This document shows positions 25,344 through 33,673 of a DNA stretch of 64,000 nt, piece after piece (the stretch's first letter is position 1; the number at the start of each line of letters is the position of its first letter). The notes below the pieces were generated by a model that did not search any database, was not told the origin of the DNA, and worked only from the letters and a program-made list of their open reading frames with translations. The stretch is from Maricaulis sp036231565. GTDB lineage: Bacteria > Pseudomonadota > Alphaproteobacteria > Caulobacterales > Maricaulaceae. The DNA lies in NCBI GenBank assembly GCA_036231565.1, contig JAZAHA010000034.1, forward strand, positions 1 to 64,000. Direction: 5' to 3'. A program made the position numbers and the translations under genes.

Positions 25344-26138
25344 TCAGACCGGCCGGCCGCGCTCGGCAACCATCATCCTGCGGAATTTCCGCATCCCGCC
25401 GAGCCAGCGGTCACGCTGGGTCGCGCGGGCAGCTTCATAGCCGGCGACACTGGCGTGTGGCAGCGCGAGGAAGCGCTTCTCCTCGATCGCCGCGATCGCC
25501 TCGGCCGCCACGTCGGAGGGCTCGACCACACCATCGGCGCCCGCGATACCGCCATCCGAGGAATTCTCGCCCAGCATGGCCGTGCGGACTGCCTGCGGGC
25601 AAACGCACACGACCTGCAACCCGTCATCGCCATGGGTGATCGCCAGGCTTTCCGCGAAGGAGACGGCGGCGTGCTTGCTGGCGGTGTAGGAGGAGGCCCC
25701 GATCTGGGCGAGCAGGCCGGCCGCCGAGGCGACCAGGATGAACACCCCGCCGCCGCGCGGTTTCATGCGCGGCCAGACCTGGCGCGCACCGCGCACGGCG
25801 CCCATCACATTGACCTCGAAACTGTCCAGCCAGTCCTTGTCCGATGCGCCCGCGGCATCCCAGCTGGGGGCATCGGCGCGCAGGATGCCGGCATTGGAGA
25901 CATAGATATCGACCGGGCCGAGCTCGGCTTCGGTGCGGTCGAGAAAGGCCGCGATATCGGCTTCCTTGGTCACATCGACCGTCGCGCCGATCCCGCCGAA
26001 GGCCTGGGCCGCCTCTTCAGCGCCCTGAAGGTCAGCCAGGGCGATCTTCGCGCCCTTGGCATGAAAGGCTTGCGCCATGGCGAGGCCGATGCCGCGCGCA
26101 CCACCGGTGATCGCGACAACCTTGTTCGTGTAGTCCAT
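25344..26138 (-). CDS. short-chain dehydrogenase/reductase
   Basis: 264-aa classical SDR with TGGARGIGLAMA, the VSNAG motif in place of NNAG, a Ser in LVASAAG and the catalytic YTASK (Tyr/Lys). It probably oxidises a hydroxyl group of a pathway intermediate with NAD(P). ATG 26138 is chosen because GGGAGGA lies upstream; the in-frame reading upstream adds only nine residues overlapping the preceding stop. It sits between two acyl-CoA dehydrogenase genes, 23 bases after one and 48 before the other, within the operon. Confidence 0.9.
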   Translation of the reverse strand: MDYTNKVVAITGGARGIGLAMAQAFHAKGAKIALADLQGAEEAAQAFGGIGATVDVTKEADIAAFLDRTEAELGPVDIYVSNAGILRADAPSWDAAGASDKDWLDSFEVNVMGAVRGARQVWPRMKPRGGGVFILVASAAGLLAQIGASSYTASKHAAVSFAESLAITHGDDGLQVVCVCPQAVRTAMLGENSSDGGIAGADGVVEPSDVAAEAIAAIEEKRFLALPHASVAGYEAARATQRDRWLGGMRKFRRMMVAERGRPV

Positions 26139-26161
26139 CTTGTCCTCCCGGTGGACCGGCC

Positions 26162-27301
26162 TCAATACTTCCGCATGCGGGCGAACTTGTCAGCGTGGTA
26201 ATTGGCGTCCCCGTAGAGCGCCTCGGCCACGCGGACCCGCTTCATGTAGAAGCCGATGTCGAATTCATCGGTCATGCCCATGCCGCCATGCATCTGCACG
26301 CCTTCGCGCGCGGCGAGCTGGGCGACCTGGCCGAGCTTGGCCTTGGCTGCGCTGACCACCATCGCCGCATGATCCGGCGCGGCATCGAGCGTCTGCAAGG
26401 CTTTCAGCACGATCGACTTGCCCAGCTCGACCTCGGAATAGAGGTGCGCTGCGCGGTGCTGCAGAGCCTGGAAAGTCCCGATGATCTGGCCGAACTGCTT
26501 GCGTTCCTTCAGATAGCCGACGGTGCTGTCGAGGCATTGCTGGGCAGAGCCCGACATCTCGGCCGACAGACCGGCACGGCCCGCGTCCAGAACTGCTTCC
26601 AGCGCGCCCAGACCATTGTCGACCTCGCCCAGAACGGCGTCGGCCGTCACCTCGACATTGTCGAGCACGACGTCGGCGGCATGACGGCTGTCGATCGTAT
26701 CCTTGCGCTCCACCGTGACACCGGCGGCATCCCGCGGCACCAGGAAGAGCGTGATGCCCTCGGCCTCGTTTTCGCTGCCACCGGTCCGGGCGGACACGAT
26801 CAGCATGTCAGCGACATGACCTTCGGCAACGAAAGTCTTGCGGCCGTTCAGCTTGAAACCATTGCCCGAACGCTCGGCCGACACCGCCACGCCGGACGGA
26901 TTGTGCTTGCGGCCCTCATCGGCAGCGAGTGCGGTGATCGCCTCGCCGGCGGCAATCCGCGGCAGCCATTCCGACTTCTGACCGTCGGACCCGAAACGCG
27001 ACAGCGCCGTCGCGCCCATGATGGCGGTCGAGATATAGGGGGACGCCGTCAGCGTGCGGCCCATCTCCTCGGCGATCACACCGGCGGCGACATGACCCAT
27101 TTCCACGCCGCCATGGGCTTCGGGCACCAGAACCCCCGTCCAGCCCATATCCGCCATGTCGGCCCACGTCTTGCGGTCAAATCCGTCTTCCGAGCCGCTG
27201 TCGCGCAGCTTGCGCAGCTGACTCACCGGCGCACTCGTCGAGAGATAACCCCGGGCGGCATCCTTCAGCATGCCGGCTTCTTCATTCAGCACCATGGCCA
27301 T
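26162..27301 (-). CDS. acyl-CoA dehydrogenase subunit lacking the usual catalytic Glu
   Basis: 379-aa acyl-CoA dehydrogenase fold. The FAD region contains LNGRKTFVAEGHVADMLIV, and QMHGGMGMTDEFDIGFYMKR lies near the C-terminus. The final helix reads VAEALYGDANYHADKFARMRKY and has no Glu at the position of the catalytic base. It follows another acyl-CoA dehydrogenase gene by 26 bases. In actinobacterial steroid catabolism such adjacent unequal pairs form alpha2beta2 enzymes with one active subunit. The same assembly is inferred here, with this as the non-basic partner. AAGGAG lies 9 bases before the ATG. Confidence 0.9.
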   Translation of the reverse strand: MAMVLNEEAGMLKDAARGYLSTSAPVSQLRKLRDSGSEDGFDRKTWADMADMGWTGVLVPEAHGGVEMGHVAAGVIAEEMGRTLTASPYISTAIMGATALSRFGSDGQKSEWLPRIAAGEAITALAADEGRKHNPSGVAVSAERSGNGFKLNGRKTFVAEGHVADMLIVSARTGGSENEAEGITLFLVPRDAAGVTVERKDTIDSRHAADVVLDNVEVTADAVLGEVDNGLGALEAVLDAGRAGLSAEMSGSAQQCLDSTVGYLKERKQFGQIIGTFQALQHRAAHLYSEVELGKSIVLKALQTLDAAPDHAAMVVSAAKAKLGQVAQLAAREGVQMHGGMGMTDEFDIGFYMKRVRVAEALYGDANYHADKFARMRKY

Positions 27302-27327
27302 GATGTTTTACTCCTTGGGTGCCCGGC

Positions 27328-28494
27328 TCAAGCAGACGGCAGTTCGAGAATGCGCTTGGCGATGATGTTGAGCTGCACTTCCGACGTGCCGCCCTCGATG
27401 GAATTGCCCTTGGAACGCAGCCACATGCGGGCGACGTCCTCATCGGCATCCCACTCCAGCCCGGACGAACCGGCGCTGTCCATCATCAGCTCCATGCGGC
27501 GCTTGTTCAGCTCGGTGCCGTAGTATTTCAGCATCGAGGAATTGGCGCCGACGCCCTGCCCCGCCTTGGCCTCGTCGGCCACGCGTTCCATGGTCGACAT
27601 GAAGGCCAGACCGTCGATCTCGGCCCGCACCACATCGGCGCGCAGAATCGGATCGGCCAGCATGCCATGCTCGTTCAGCCCGATCTGCTGCACCGCAACA
27701 TCGCCCATCGGGCGCATCGCGCCGGAGCCCATGCCGCCGATCATCTCGCGCTCATGGGTCAGGAGATATTTGGCGACCGTCCAGCCCTTGTTCAGCTCAC
27801 CGACCAGATTGTGCTTCTCGGCCCGCGCATCGTCGAAGAAGGTCTCGCAGAAGGGCGACTTGCCGGAGATCAGCTTGATCGGCTTGGTCGTCACGCCCGG
27901 CTGGTCCATGTCGACCAGAATGAAGGAAATGCCTTCATGCTTGGGCGCCTGGAAGTCGGTCCTCACCAGCACGAAAATCCAGTCGGCCTTGTCGGCATAG
28001 GACGTCCAGATCTTCTGGCCGTTGACCAGATAATGGTCGCCCTTGTCCTCGCACTTGGTCATCAGCGCTGCGAGGTCGGAGCCGGCATTCGGCTCGGAAT
28101 AACCCTGCGCCCAGCGGATCTCGCCACGGGCGATCTTGGGCAGGTGTTCCAGCTTCTGCTCGTGCGTGCCGTATTTCAGGAGCGCCGGCCCGAGCATCCA
28201 GATTCCGAAGGACTGGACCGGTGCGCGGGCGCCGATCTTGCGCATTTCCTCGCGCAGCACCTTGGCGTGCGCCTTGTCGAGACCGCCCCCGCCATATTCC
28301 ACAGGCCATTCGGGAACCGTCCAGCCTTTTTCGGCCATCCGGTCGAGCCACAGTTTTTGCGGTTCGGTGAAGTTGAACGTCTTGCCGCCCCAGACGACAT
28401 CTTCCTCGTCCTGGATGGGTTGGCGCATTTCCTCGGGACAATTGGCTTCGAGCCAATCCCTCACATCGGCACGGAAGGCGTCTAGATCGGCCAT
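27328..28494 (-). CDS. acyl-CoA dehydrogenase, first gene of beta-oxidation operon
   Basis: 388-aa acyl-CoA dehydrogenase. GYSEPNAGSDLAALMT, WTSYADKADWIFVLVRTD and the C-terminal GNSIEGGTSEVQLNIIAKRILELP are visible; the last has Glu near the catalytic-base position. It pairs with the downstream acyl-CoA dehydrogenase. The start is taken at 28494 (AAGGGGAGA upstream) rather than an in-frame ATG 15 codons earlier with no such site. It begins the eight-gene minus-strand operon running to 19912, so the promoter should lie in 28495-28640. Confidence 0.91.
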   Translation of the reverse strand: MADLDAFRADVRDWLEANCPEEMRQPIQDEEDVVWGGKTFNFTEPQKLWLDRMAEKGWTVPEWPVEYGGGGLDKAHAKVLREEMRKIGARAPVQSFGIWMLGPALLKYGTHEQKLEHLPKIARGEIRWAQGYSEPNAGSDLAALMTKCEDKGDHYLVNGQKIWTSYADKADWIFVLVRTDFQAPKHEGISFILVDMDQPGVTTKPIKLISGKSPFCETFFDDARAEKHNLVGELNKGWTVAKYLLTHEREMIGGMGSGAMRPMGDVAVQQIGLNEHGMLADPILRADVVRAEIDGLAFMSTMERVADEAKAGQGVGANSSMLKYYGTELNKRRMELMMDSAGSSGLEWDADEDVARMWLRSKGNSIEGGTSEVQLNIIAKRILELPSA

Positions 28495-28647
28495 GCTCTC
28501 CCCTTTATCGATCGTTTTCGAGCATTCGGTATGATGCACTTGCGAAGACGTTAGCGCCCTTGCAGCAAGGCGTCCATGGGGCTGTGCGGCGATTTCAGGG
28601 GAAAATTGGTCGCAGGCCCGCTCCGGCGCAGGTGCGAAACCGGATAC

Positions 28648-28677
28648 GAAAAAGCCCCGGCCGTGTGGCCGGGGCTT
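28648..28677 (-). terminator. rho-independent terminator of the desaturase gene
   Basis: Perfect 11-bp stem AAGCCCCGGCC (28652-28662) / GGCCGGGGCTT (28667-28677) with a 4-nt loop. On the minus strand it runs into TTTTTCG, 24 bases after the desaturase stop. Confidence 0.9.
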
Positions 28678-28700
28678 CCGTTCAGCGACAGGATACCGCT

Positions 28701-29609
28701 CTAGGCAAACTGCGGTGCAATCTGCAGATTCTTGGCCAGCCCGAGCCGGTGCAGGACCAGAAGCATGGTGCCGTTATAGTCGACAATCCGGTTCCAGATG
28801 CCCTTGCGCGGCAGGTGCAGCGCGGACTGCGGGAACTCATGGTGATGATCGTGCAGCGCTTCGCCGCCGGTCAGAAGGGCCAGCAGATAGTCGACCCATT
28901 TCGGCGTCTTCATGTGGCCATAGACGTTCACGCCCAGCGTTGTGGCGTGGAACTGGATCGCGCGGCCGATCACGGCGCTGGCATGCAGCAGAGCGGTAAG
29001 AATCAGCGAACCGCCGCTCAGCGCCACGATGAGATAGATGATCGCGGGAATGATCAGGTGCATCACCAGCGACAGGGTGATGTGGAAACGGTCGGCAAAG
29101 CGCACGACGGCGTTTTCCTTGAGCCACAGCGGCATCGGGCGGGCGAGATCCTTCTCGTCGCGCCACAGGATCCAGCCGACCCAGGCCCAGGCCTTGCTTT
29201 CCAGCGGATTGTGCGGATCGCCCGGCTTGTCGGCGAAACGGTGATGCTGGGAGTGATAGTTCACCCAGTCCTTCAGGGAGCCCTGCATCGCCAGGATGCA
29301 GTTGAACATGATGATCACCTGGGCCGGCCATTTGATCTCGCCGGCGCGGTGCTGCCAGATCCGGTGCAGCGGGCCGATGCCCTGGTTACACACGAAGATC
29401 GACAGACCGATCACAGCGACACAGAGCGGCGCATACCACCAGTGCAGGGTCAGCCCGTTCAGCGCCAGGCCGAGCACGACCATGGTGATCATCATCGCCA
29501 CGCCGAGCGCGGGATAGATGAAGGCGGAAAAGGCGCTGGCCCAGTTCAGCGTGCGCCAGGATTTCAGGATGGCCTCGGAACGCGAAAGGATCCGCTGGTC
29601 AAGATTCAT
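28701..29609 (-). CDS. acyl-lipid / acyl-CoA fatty acid desaturase
   Basis: 302-aa membrane di-iron desaturase of the delta-9 type. It has histidine boxes HRIWQH (82-87), HSQHH (119-123) and HDHHH (253-257), with hydrophobic pairs near 28-52, 56-75 and 180-215. It introduces a double bond into a saturated fatty acyl chain, probably for membrane fluidity. It is monocistronic, since its own terminator follows and the sensor kinase gene upstream ends 107 bases away. It is not part of the adjacent beta-oxidation operon. Confidence 0.9.
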   Translation of the reverse strand: MNLDQRILSRSEAILKSWRTLNWASAFSAFIYPALGVAMMITMVVLGLALNGLTLHWWYAPLCVAVIGLSIFVCNQGIGPLHRIWQHRAGEIKWPAQVIIMFNCILAMQGSLKDWVNYHSQHHRFADKPGDPHNPLESKAWAWVGWILWRDEKDLARPMPLWLKENAVVRFADRFHITLSLVMHLIIPAIIYLIVALSGGSLILTALLHASAVIGRAIQFHATTLGVNVYGHMKTPKWVDYLLALLTGGEALHDHHHEFPQSALHLPRKGIWNRIVDYNGTMLLVLHRLGLAKNLQIAPQFA

Positions 29610-29716
29610 GGAGACTACTCATCGATAAGTGGGGCCCCCGAAGGGACTCGTCGCGAGGAATGTCTGCATTGCAGCGCGCCGGGTCAATCTCGGAATGCCC
29701 GCGACGCGGTTTTCAA

Positions 29717-31318
29717 TTATTGCTCCCTGGCCGGCAAGTGGACAAAGAAGGCTGCACCTTCCCCCGGGCGACCCTCGGCCCAGATGCGCCCGCCATGACG
29801 CTCGGCGATGCGCTGGCAAAGGGCCAGACCGACCCCCGTGCCGGGATAATCGCCGCGTGAATGCAGACGGGTGAACACCTCGAAAATGCGCGTTGCGTGC
29901 TCGGGCGGAAACCCGATGCCATTGTCGCGAACGCTGAGAACAGCAGTCCCGGCCTCGTCATTCACCAGCGACAACTCGATTCGTTGCGGCCGTTGCGGGT
30001 CGCGGTATTTCACCGCATTGCCGATGAGGTTGGCGAGCAGCTGGCGCATCAACACCGGATCAGCCTCGAGCCTGCCGGGCAGATCCCAGCAGATCGTACC
30101 GCCTGTTTCAGCCAGAGCGAGTTCGAAGTCGCTGGCCACGTCCAGAACAAGTTTTTCCATATCCAGCGGCTGCATTGACATGGCGACATGGGCCGACCGC
30201 GAATAGCTCAGCAGGTCCTGGATCAGCTTCTGCATACGCCCTGCCCCGTCGATCATCGTGTCGAGCAGTTTATGGCCGCGGGCATCGAGCCGGTCGGAAT
30301 AGTCGCGATGCAGAAGATCGCCGAAAGCACGGACCTTGCGCAGGGGTTCCTGGAGGTCGTGCGATGCGACATAGGCAAAGCGCTCCAGCTCGGCATTTGA
30401 CGCCTTCAACGCCTCGGCATGCGCCGCCGCCATCTCTTCAGCGGCGCGACGCCCCGTGATGTCGTGGACCGAGCCCGCCATCCGGACGGGCCGGCCATCT
30501 GCCCCGCGCAGCGAATCGCCATGCGCATGCACCCAGACGCTGCGGCCGTCCGGCCGGTTCATGCGGTGTTCGACATCGAACGGCACGGGCTCTGCGAAAT
30601 GCCGCACGATCGCGGCCTGTACGGCTGCATCGTCTTCCGGATGGATATGGGAGAGGAAATCGTCCAGGGATATGGTCGTCATGGTCGCGTCCAGCCCCAT
30701 GATCTCGAGGAAACGCGGCGACAGGGTCACCTCGCCACGCCGCACGTCGAGATACCAGAAGCCGGCATTCGAGCCGCGCATCGCCAGGTCATACCGCTCG
30801 TCCGCACGTCGCAGCGCGACATGCTGGCCGATCAAGGCCACGGCTGTCTCGAACACGCCCAGCTCGACGGCGCTACAACCGCCGGCGCGCGCCTCGGGAG
30901 AAACCAGACAGACCGTTCCGTGCACCCGCCCGCCAGCCAGCAGGCGCGACCCGATATAAGTCGCCAGCCCGTCAACCGGCAGGCGCGCCAGCAGGACTTC
31001 ATCATCCGGCTGTGCCAGCACGACAGGCCGGCCGCTTTGCATGGATCGCTCACACGGGGTGCCGGCGATCGGCAAGGCAACACCCGGGGCAATCCCGCCC
31101 ACCTCGCCGGCGACAGCCTCGACCGTCGCAATTCCGTTGAAAATCTCGCTGACGAAGCCGGCCCGGACACCGAAATAGTCGACAATTCGCGACAAGAGGC
31201 GCCGCACAGCCAGGTCGTGATCCCGGCCAGCATCCGCACTCTCTTTCACCAGCGCCAGAACCAGCTCCTGGGCTCGCGCCAGGGCCTCGGCCGGCACGCC
31301 CGACTTGTACTCTGCCAT
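29717..31318 (-). CDS. GAF-PAS sensor histidine kinase
   Basis: 533-aa soluble sensor kinase with an N-terminal GAF-like domain (about 15-170), a PAS domain with PAC tail (about 172-292), a short coiled linker, and a HisKA domain with YVASHDLQEPLRK (phospho-acceptor His320). The ATPase domain has NLIGNAVKYR (N box), DNGIGF (G1) and GTGVGLAL (G2). The HDLQEPLR box is typical of phytochrome-type and related cytosolic kinases, but the GAF domain shows no obvious chromophore cysteine. No transmembrane segment is seen. No response regulator lies next to it, so its partner is elsewhere. Confidence 0.9.
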   Translation of the reverse strand: MAEYKSGVPAEALARAQELVLALVKESADAGRDHDLAVRRLLSRIVDYFGVRAGFVSEIFNGIATVEAVAGEVGGIAPGVALPIAGTPCERSMQSGRPVVLAQPDDEVLLARLPVDGLATYIGSRLLAGGRVHGTVCLVSPEARAGGCSAVELGVFETAVALIGQHVALRRADERYDLAMRGSNAGFWYLDVRRGEVTLSPRFLEIMGLDATMTTISLDDFLSHIHPEDDAAVQAAIVRHFAEPVPFDVEHRMNRPDGRSVWVHAHGDSLRGADGRPVRMAGSVHDITGRRAAEEMAAAHAEALKASNAELERFAYVASHDLQEPLRKVRAFGDLLHRDYSDRLDARGHKLLDTMIDGAGRMQKLIQDLLSYSRSAHVAMSMQPLDMEKLVLDVASDFELALAETGGTICWDLPGRLEADPVLMRQLLANLIGNAVKYRDPQRPQRIELSLVNDEAGTAVLSVRDNGIGFPPEHATRIFEVFTRLHSRGDYPGTGVGLALCQRIAERHGGRIWAEGRPGEGAAFFVHLPAREQ

Positions 31319-31527
31319 AACACTATCCCGACAGGTACACGACCCGCCGTACTTCCTTGCCCATCAACAAGATAGCAAACAGGAGCGAAAACAGAAGCAG
31401 CGTTGAGTGATGCTTTATTAGGTCACGGGCGGCCATCGCCTGCATCCGCATACCGGATACGCGACCGCTTCAAAAACAACCGATCCATGGCCGATTTATC
31501 GTTTCTCGGGATAGACCCGCCGCCATT

Positions 31528-31543
31528 CTTACGTTTTCGTAAG
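31528..31543. promoter_or_regulatory. palindrome CTTACG-N4-CGTAAG upstream of a small gene
   Basis: Perfect 6-bp arms with a TTTT spacer, 33 bp before ATG 31577 in the divergent region between the sensor kinase and a small exported protein. It is an operator or a small mRNA hairpin; no protein is assigned. Confidence 0.4.
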
Positions 31544-31576
31544 GATACTCTTTGTTCGATTCCTGTGGGGGACGAT

Positions 31577-31828
31577 ATGAAAGGTGGATTGCTGCTTCTG
31601 GCCGGAACTGTCGGGGCTGCTGCGATGGCGATGAGCTTTCCGCAATCCGTACGCGACGATGTCGCTGCGCGCACCAGTGTTCCCGACCACATCTATCTCG
31701 AAGCGGAGCGGCAGCTGGCCCTCTTCGTGAAATGGGCCCGCAGCGAAGACGACCGCCCCGCCCGCAGCGATCATCCCGATCGTGATGTCTGGTCAAACCA
31801 GAACGATCTGGAGAATACTGTCAGCTAG
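31577..31828 (+). CDS. small exported or membrane-anchored protein, unknown
   Basis: 83-aa protein with a signal or anchor segment (residues 1-20, LLLLAGTVGAAAMAMSF) and a charged, Asp/Arg-rich tail lacking cysteines. No family is recognised. GGGGG lies 6 bases before ATG 31577, supporting it over longer in-frame readings. The stop overlaps the convergent ccmI stop by 4 bases. A palindrome lies in its promoter region. Confidence 0.5.
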   Translation: MKGGLLLLAGTVGAAAMAMSFPQSVRDDVAARTSVPDHIYLEAERQLALFVKWARSEDDRPARSDHPDRDVWSNQNDLENTVS

Positions 31829-32664
31829 TTGGCGTCAGTCGCCACGGCGTCCTGCGCTTCCGCTTCCCGGATGCGCGTTTCCAGCATTGACCGGTAGCCT
31901 GCGTCTTCCGGTGCTTCGTCCAGCATCGTCTGCCATGCCTGGATAGCTTCGTCCCGCGCGCCATCCTGATAAAGCGCCTCGGCCAGGAAAAAGCGTGCAC
32001 GCACATCCTGCGGATCGATGTCGAGTGCCCGCGAAAACGCCTCGCGTGCCCGCGGTGACATCTCGCCGCCTTCGGCGAACAGATAGGCCTGTCCCAGGGA
32101 TGCAAACAGATAGGCGCTTCCCGGAGCCCCGTTGATCGCATTCTCGAAGGCAATCGCGGCTTCTTCGAACCGTCCGAGCGTGAGATAGGCCTGTCCCAGC
32201 ACCGCCCAGCCGCGCGGATCATCCGGATTGGCCATCAGGTCCGCGGCGAGCGCATCGACCTCATCCAGCACGGCCTGCATCTCGTCCGGAATTTCCGCCA
32301 TCGGCGCCGGCGCCGCACGGCCTGTGAGCTGCGGCGATCCGATCTGCATGTAGACCAACACCGCCCCCATGACGGTCATCATGCTGGCAATGATGATCGC
32401 GAGACGCAGCCGCGGACTGGGTCTGGCCGCCACCTCGCCGGAACGCTCCAGCGCAGCCTGCTCGCGGCGGCGGATGTCGAGCTCTGCAGCACGCGCTTCG
32501 CCGGGTTCCACCAGACCGAGATGGACATCCCGGCGCAACTCCTCGCGCTGGCCGGAAAACACGCCCAGCCCGGACGCGGCATTCACGGTATCGCGCCGCA
32601 TGACCGGCAGGATCAGACCCAGCGCCACCAGGGTGGCGATCACGGCAATGAGCAACCAGATCAT
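31825..32664 (-). CDS. ccmI: cytochrome c maturation protein CcmI
   Basis: 279-aa membrane protein with two transmembrane segments (about 1-20 and 88-108) separated by a cytoplasmic loop rich in Arg and Glu. A periplasmic TPR domain follows (about 125-265; repeats around WAVLGQAYLTLGRFEEA, YLFASLGQAYLF and ARFFLAEALYQDGARDEA). CcmI holds the C-terminus of apocytochrome c for heme attachment by CcmF/CcmH. It is the last gene of ccmFGHI, overlapping ccmH by 4 bases. Confidence 0.9.
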   Translation of the reverse strand: MIWLLIAVIATLVALGLILPVMRRDTVNAASGLGVFSGQREELRRDVHLGLVEPGEARAAELDIRRREQAALERSGEVAARPSPRLRLAIIIASMMTVMGAVLVYMQIGSPQLTGRAAPAPMAEIPDEMQAVLDEVDALAADLMANPDDPRGWAVLGQAYLTLGRFEEAAIAFENAINGAPGSAYLFASLGQAYLFAEGGEMSPRAREAFSRALDIDPQDVRARFFLAEALYQDGARDEAIQAWQTMLDEAPEDAGYRSMLETRIREAEAQDAVATDAN

Positions 32665-33134
32665 GACAGGCCCTCCTCGTCGGAGAGGGCGCGGGCACGG
32701 GCCTCATCGCCCTCGCCCGTATCGTCACCGGCCATCAACGCCCGGCGCTGGCCGCGCACAAAGACGAGGATGGCCATGCCACCACCCAGAAGCACCACCA
32801 GCGGGAACAGCCAGAGTGCGATCGTATTGCCCTGAACCGGCGGCAGCATCAGCACATAATCGCCATAGCGATCCTGCAGATAGGCCTTCACCTCGGCATC
32901 GCTGTCGCCCGCCAGCAGGCGCTCGCGCACCACGGCACGCAGATCGGCGGCGAGCGGCGCGTTGGAATCGTCAATGCTCTGGCTCTGGCAGACCACGCAA
33001 CGCAGCTGGTCGTAGAGCACCCGCGCACGGGCTTCCAGCCGGGCGTCTTCCATGCGCTCTTCCGGCCCCGGCGAGGCAAGGGCGCTGCCGGCCAGCATCA
33101 GTCCGGCAAGCATGGCGGCAAGCATCTGCCTCAT
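32661..33134 (-). CDS. ccmH: cytochrome c maturation protein CcmH (thiol reductase)
   Basis: 157-aa periplasmic protein anchored by a C-terminal transmembrane segment (about 108-128). It has a signal peptide (1-20) and the redox motif CVVCQSQS (Cys pair CxxC near residues 47-50), followed by the conserved helical domain with GDYVLMLPP. It reduces the heme-binding cysteines of apocytochrome c. It overlaps both ccmG and ccmI by 4 bases. Confidence 0.93.
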   Translation of the reverse strand: MRQMLAAMLAGLMLAGSALASPGPEERMEDARLEARARVLYDQLRCVVCQSQSIDDSNAPLAADLRAVVRERLLAGDSDAEVKAYLQDRYGDYVLMLPPVQGNTIALWLFPLVVLLGGGMAILVFVRGQRRALMAGDDTGEGDEARARALSDEEGLS

Positions 33135-33673
33135 GGCGTCTCCTCCGCCTGCAGGTGTTCGACCAGCGGCAGCAACGTGCGGTCCCAGACGTCTTCCGTG
33201 ATCACCCCGACATGGCGGTAGCGCACGCGCCCGGCCCGGTCGATGATGAAGGTTTCCGGCGCGCCCGTGATGCCCAGATCGATCGCCACACGGCCCTCGG
33301 CATCATTGCCGATGCGGACATAGGGATTGCCGTTACGCTCGAGCCAGCGCGTGCCGGCGCCCGGCGGGTCCTTCCAGTCGATACCGTAGATGGGCACGAC
33401 ACCCGAGCGGCTGATCTGCATCAGCATAGGATGCTCGATCGCACAGGGCGGGCACCAGGAGCCGAATACGTTCAGCAGGCTCACCTCGCCGGCCAGATCC
33501 GTGCTCGCCAGCCCGGTCTCATGACCCTGGATCGGCGGGAGATCGAAGGCCGGCAGTTCACGATCGATCAGCTGGGACGGGATCTCGCCCGGATTCTCGC
33601 GCAGCCCGAGGGCGAAATAGGCCGCCATCACGGCGAACAGGGCGAGCGGCAGGAAAAGGAAAAGCCGGTTCAT
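33131..33673 (-). CDS. ccmG: cytochrome c maturation thioredoxin CcmG/DsbE
   Basis: 180-aa membrane-anchored thioredoxin-like protein with an N-terminal anchor (2-24), the active site WCPPC (about 93-97) in FGSWCPPCAIEHP, and GAPETFIIDRAGRVRYRHVG with the cis-Pro region. It passes reducing power to CcmH/apocytochrome c. Start and stop overlap ccmF and ccmH by 4 bases each. Confidence 0.94.
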   Translation of the reverse strand: MNRLFLFLPLALFAVMAAYFALGLRENPGEIPSQLIDRELPAFDLPPIQGHETGLASTDLAGEVSLLNVFGSWCPPCAIEHPMLMQISRSGVVPIYGIDWKDPPGAGTRWLERNGNPYVRIGNDAEGRVAIDLGITGAPETFIIDRAGRVRYRHVGVITEDVWDRTLLPLVEHLQAEETP

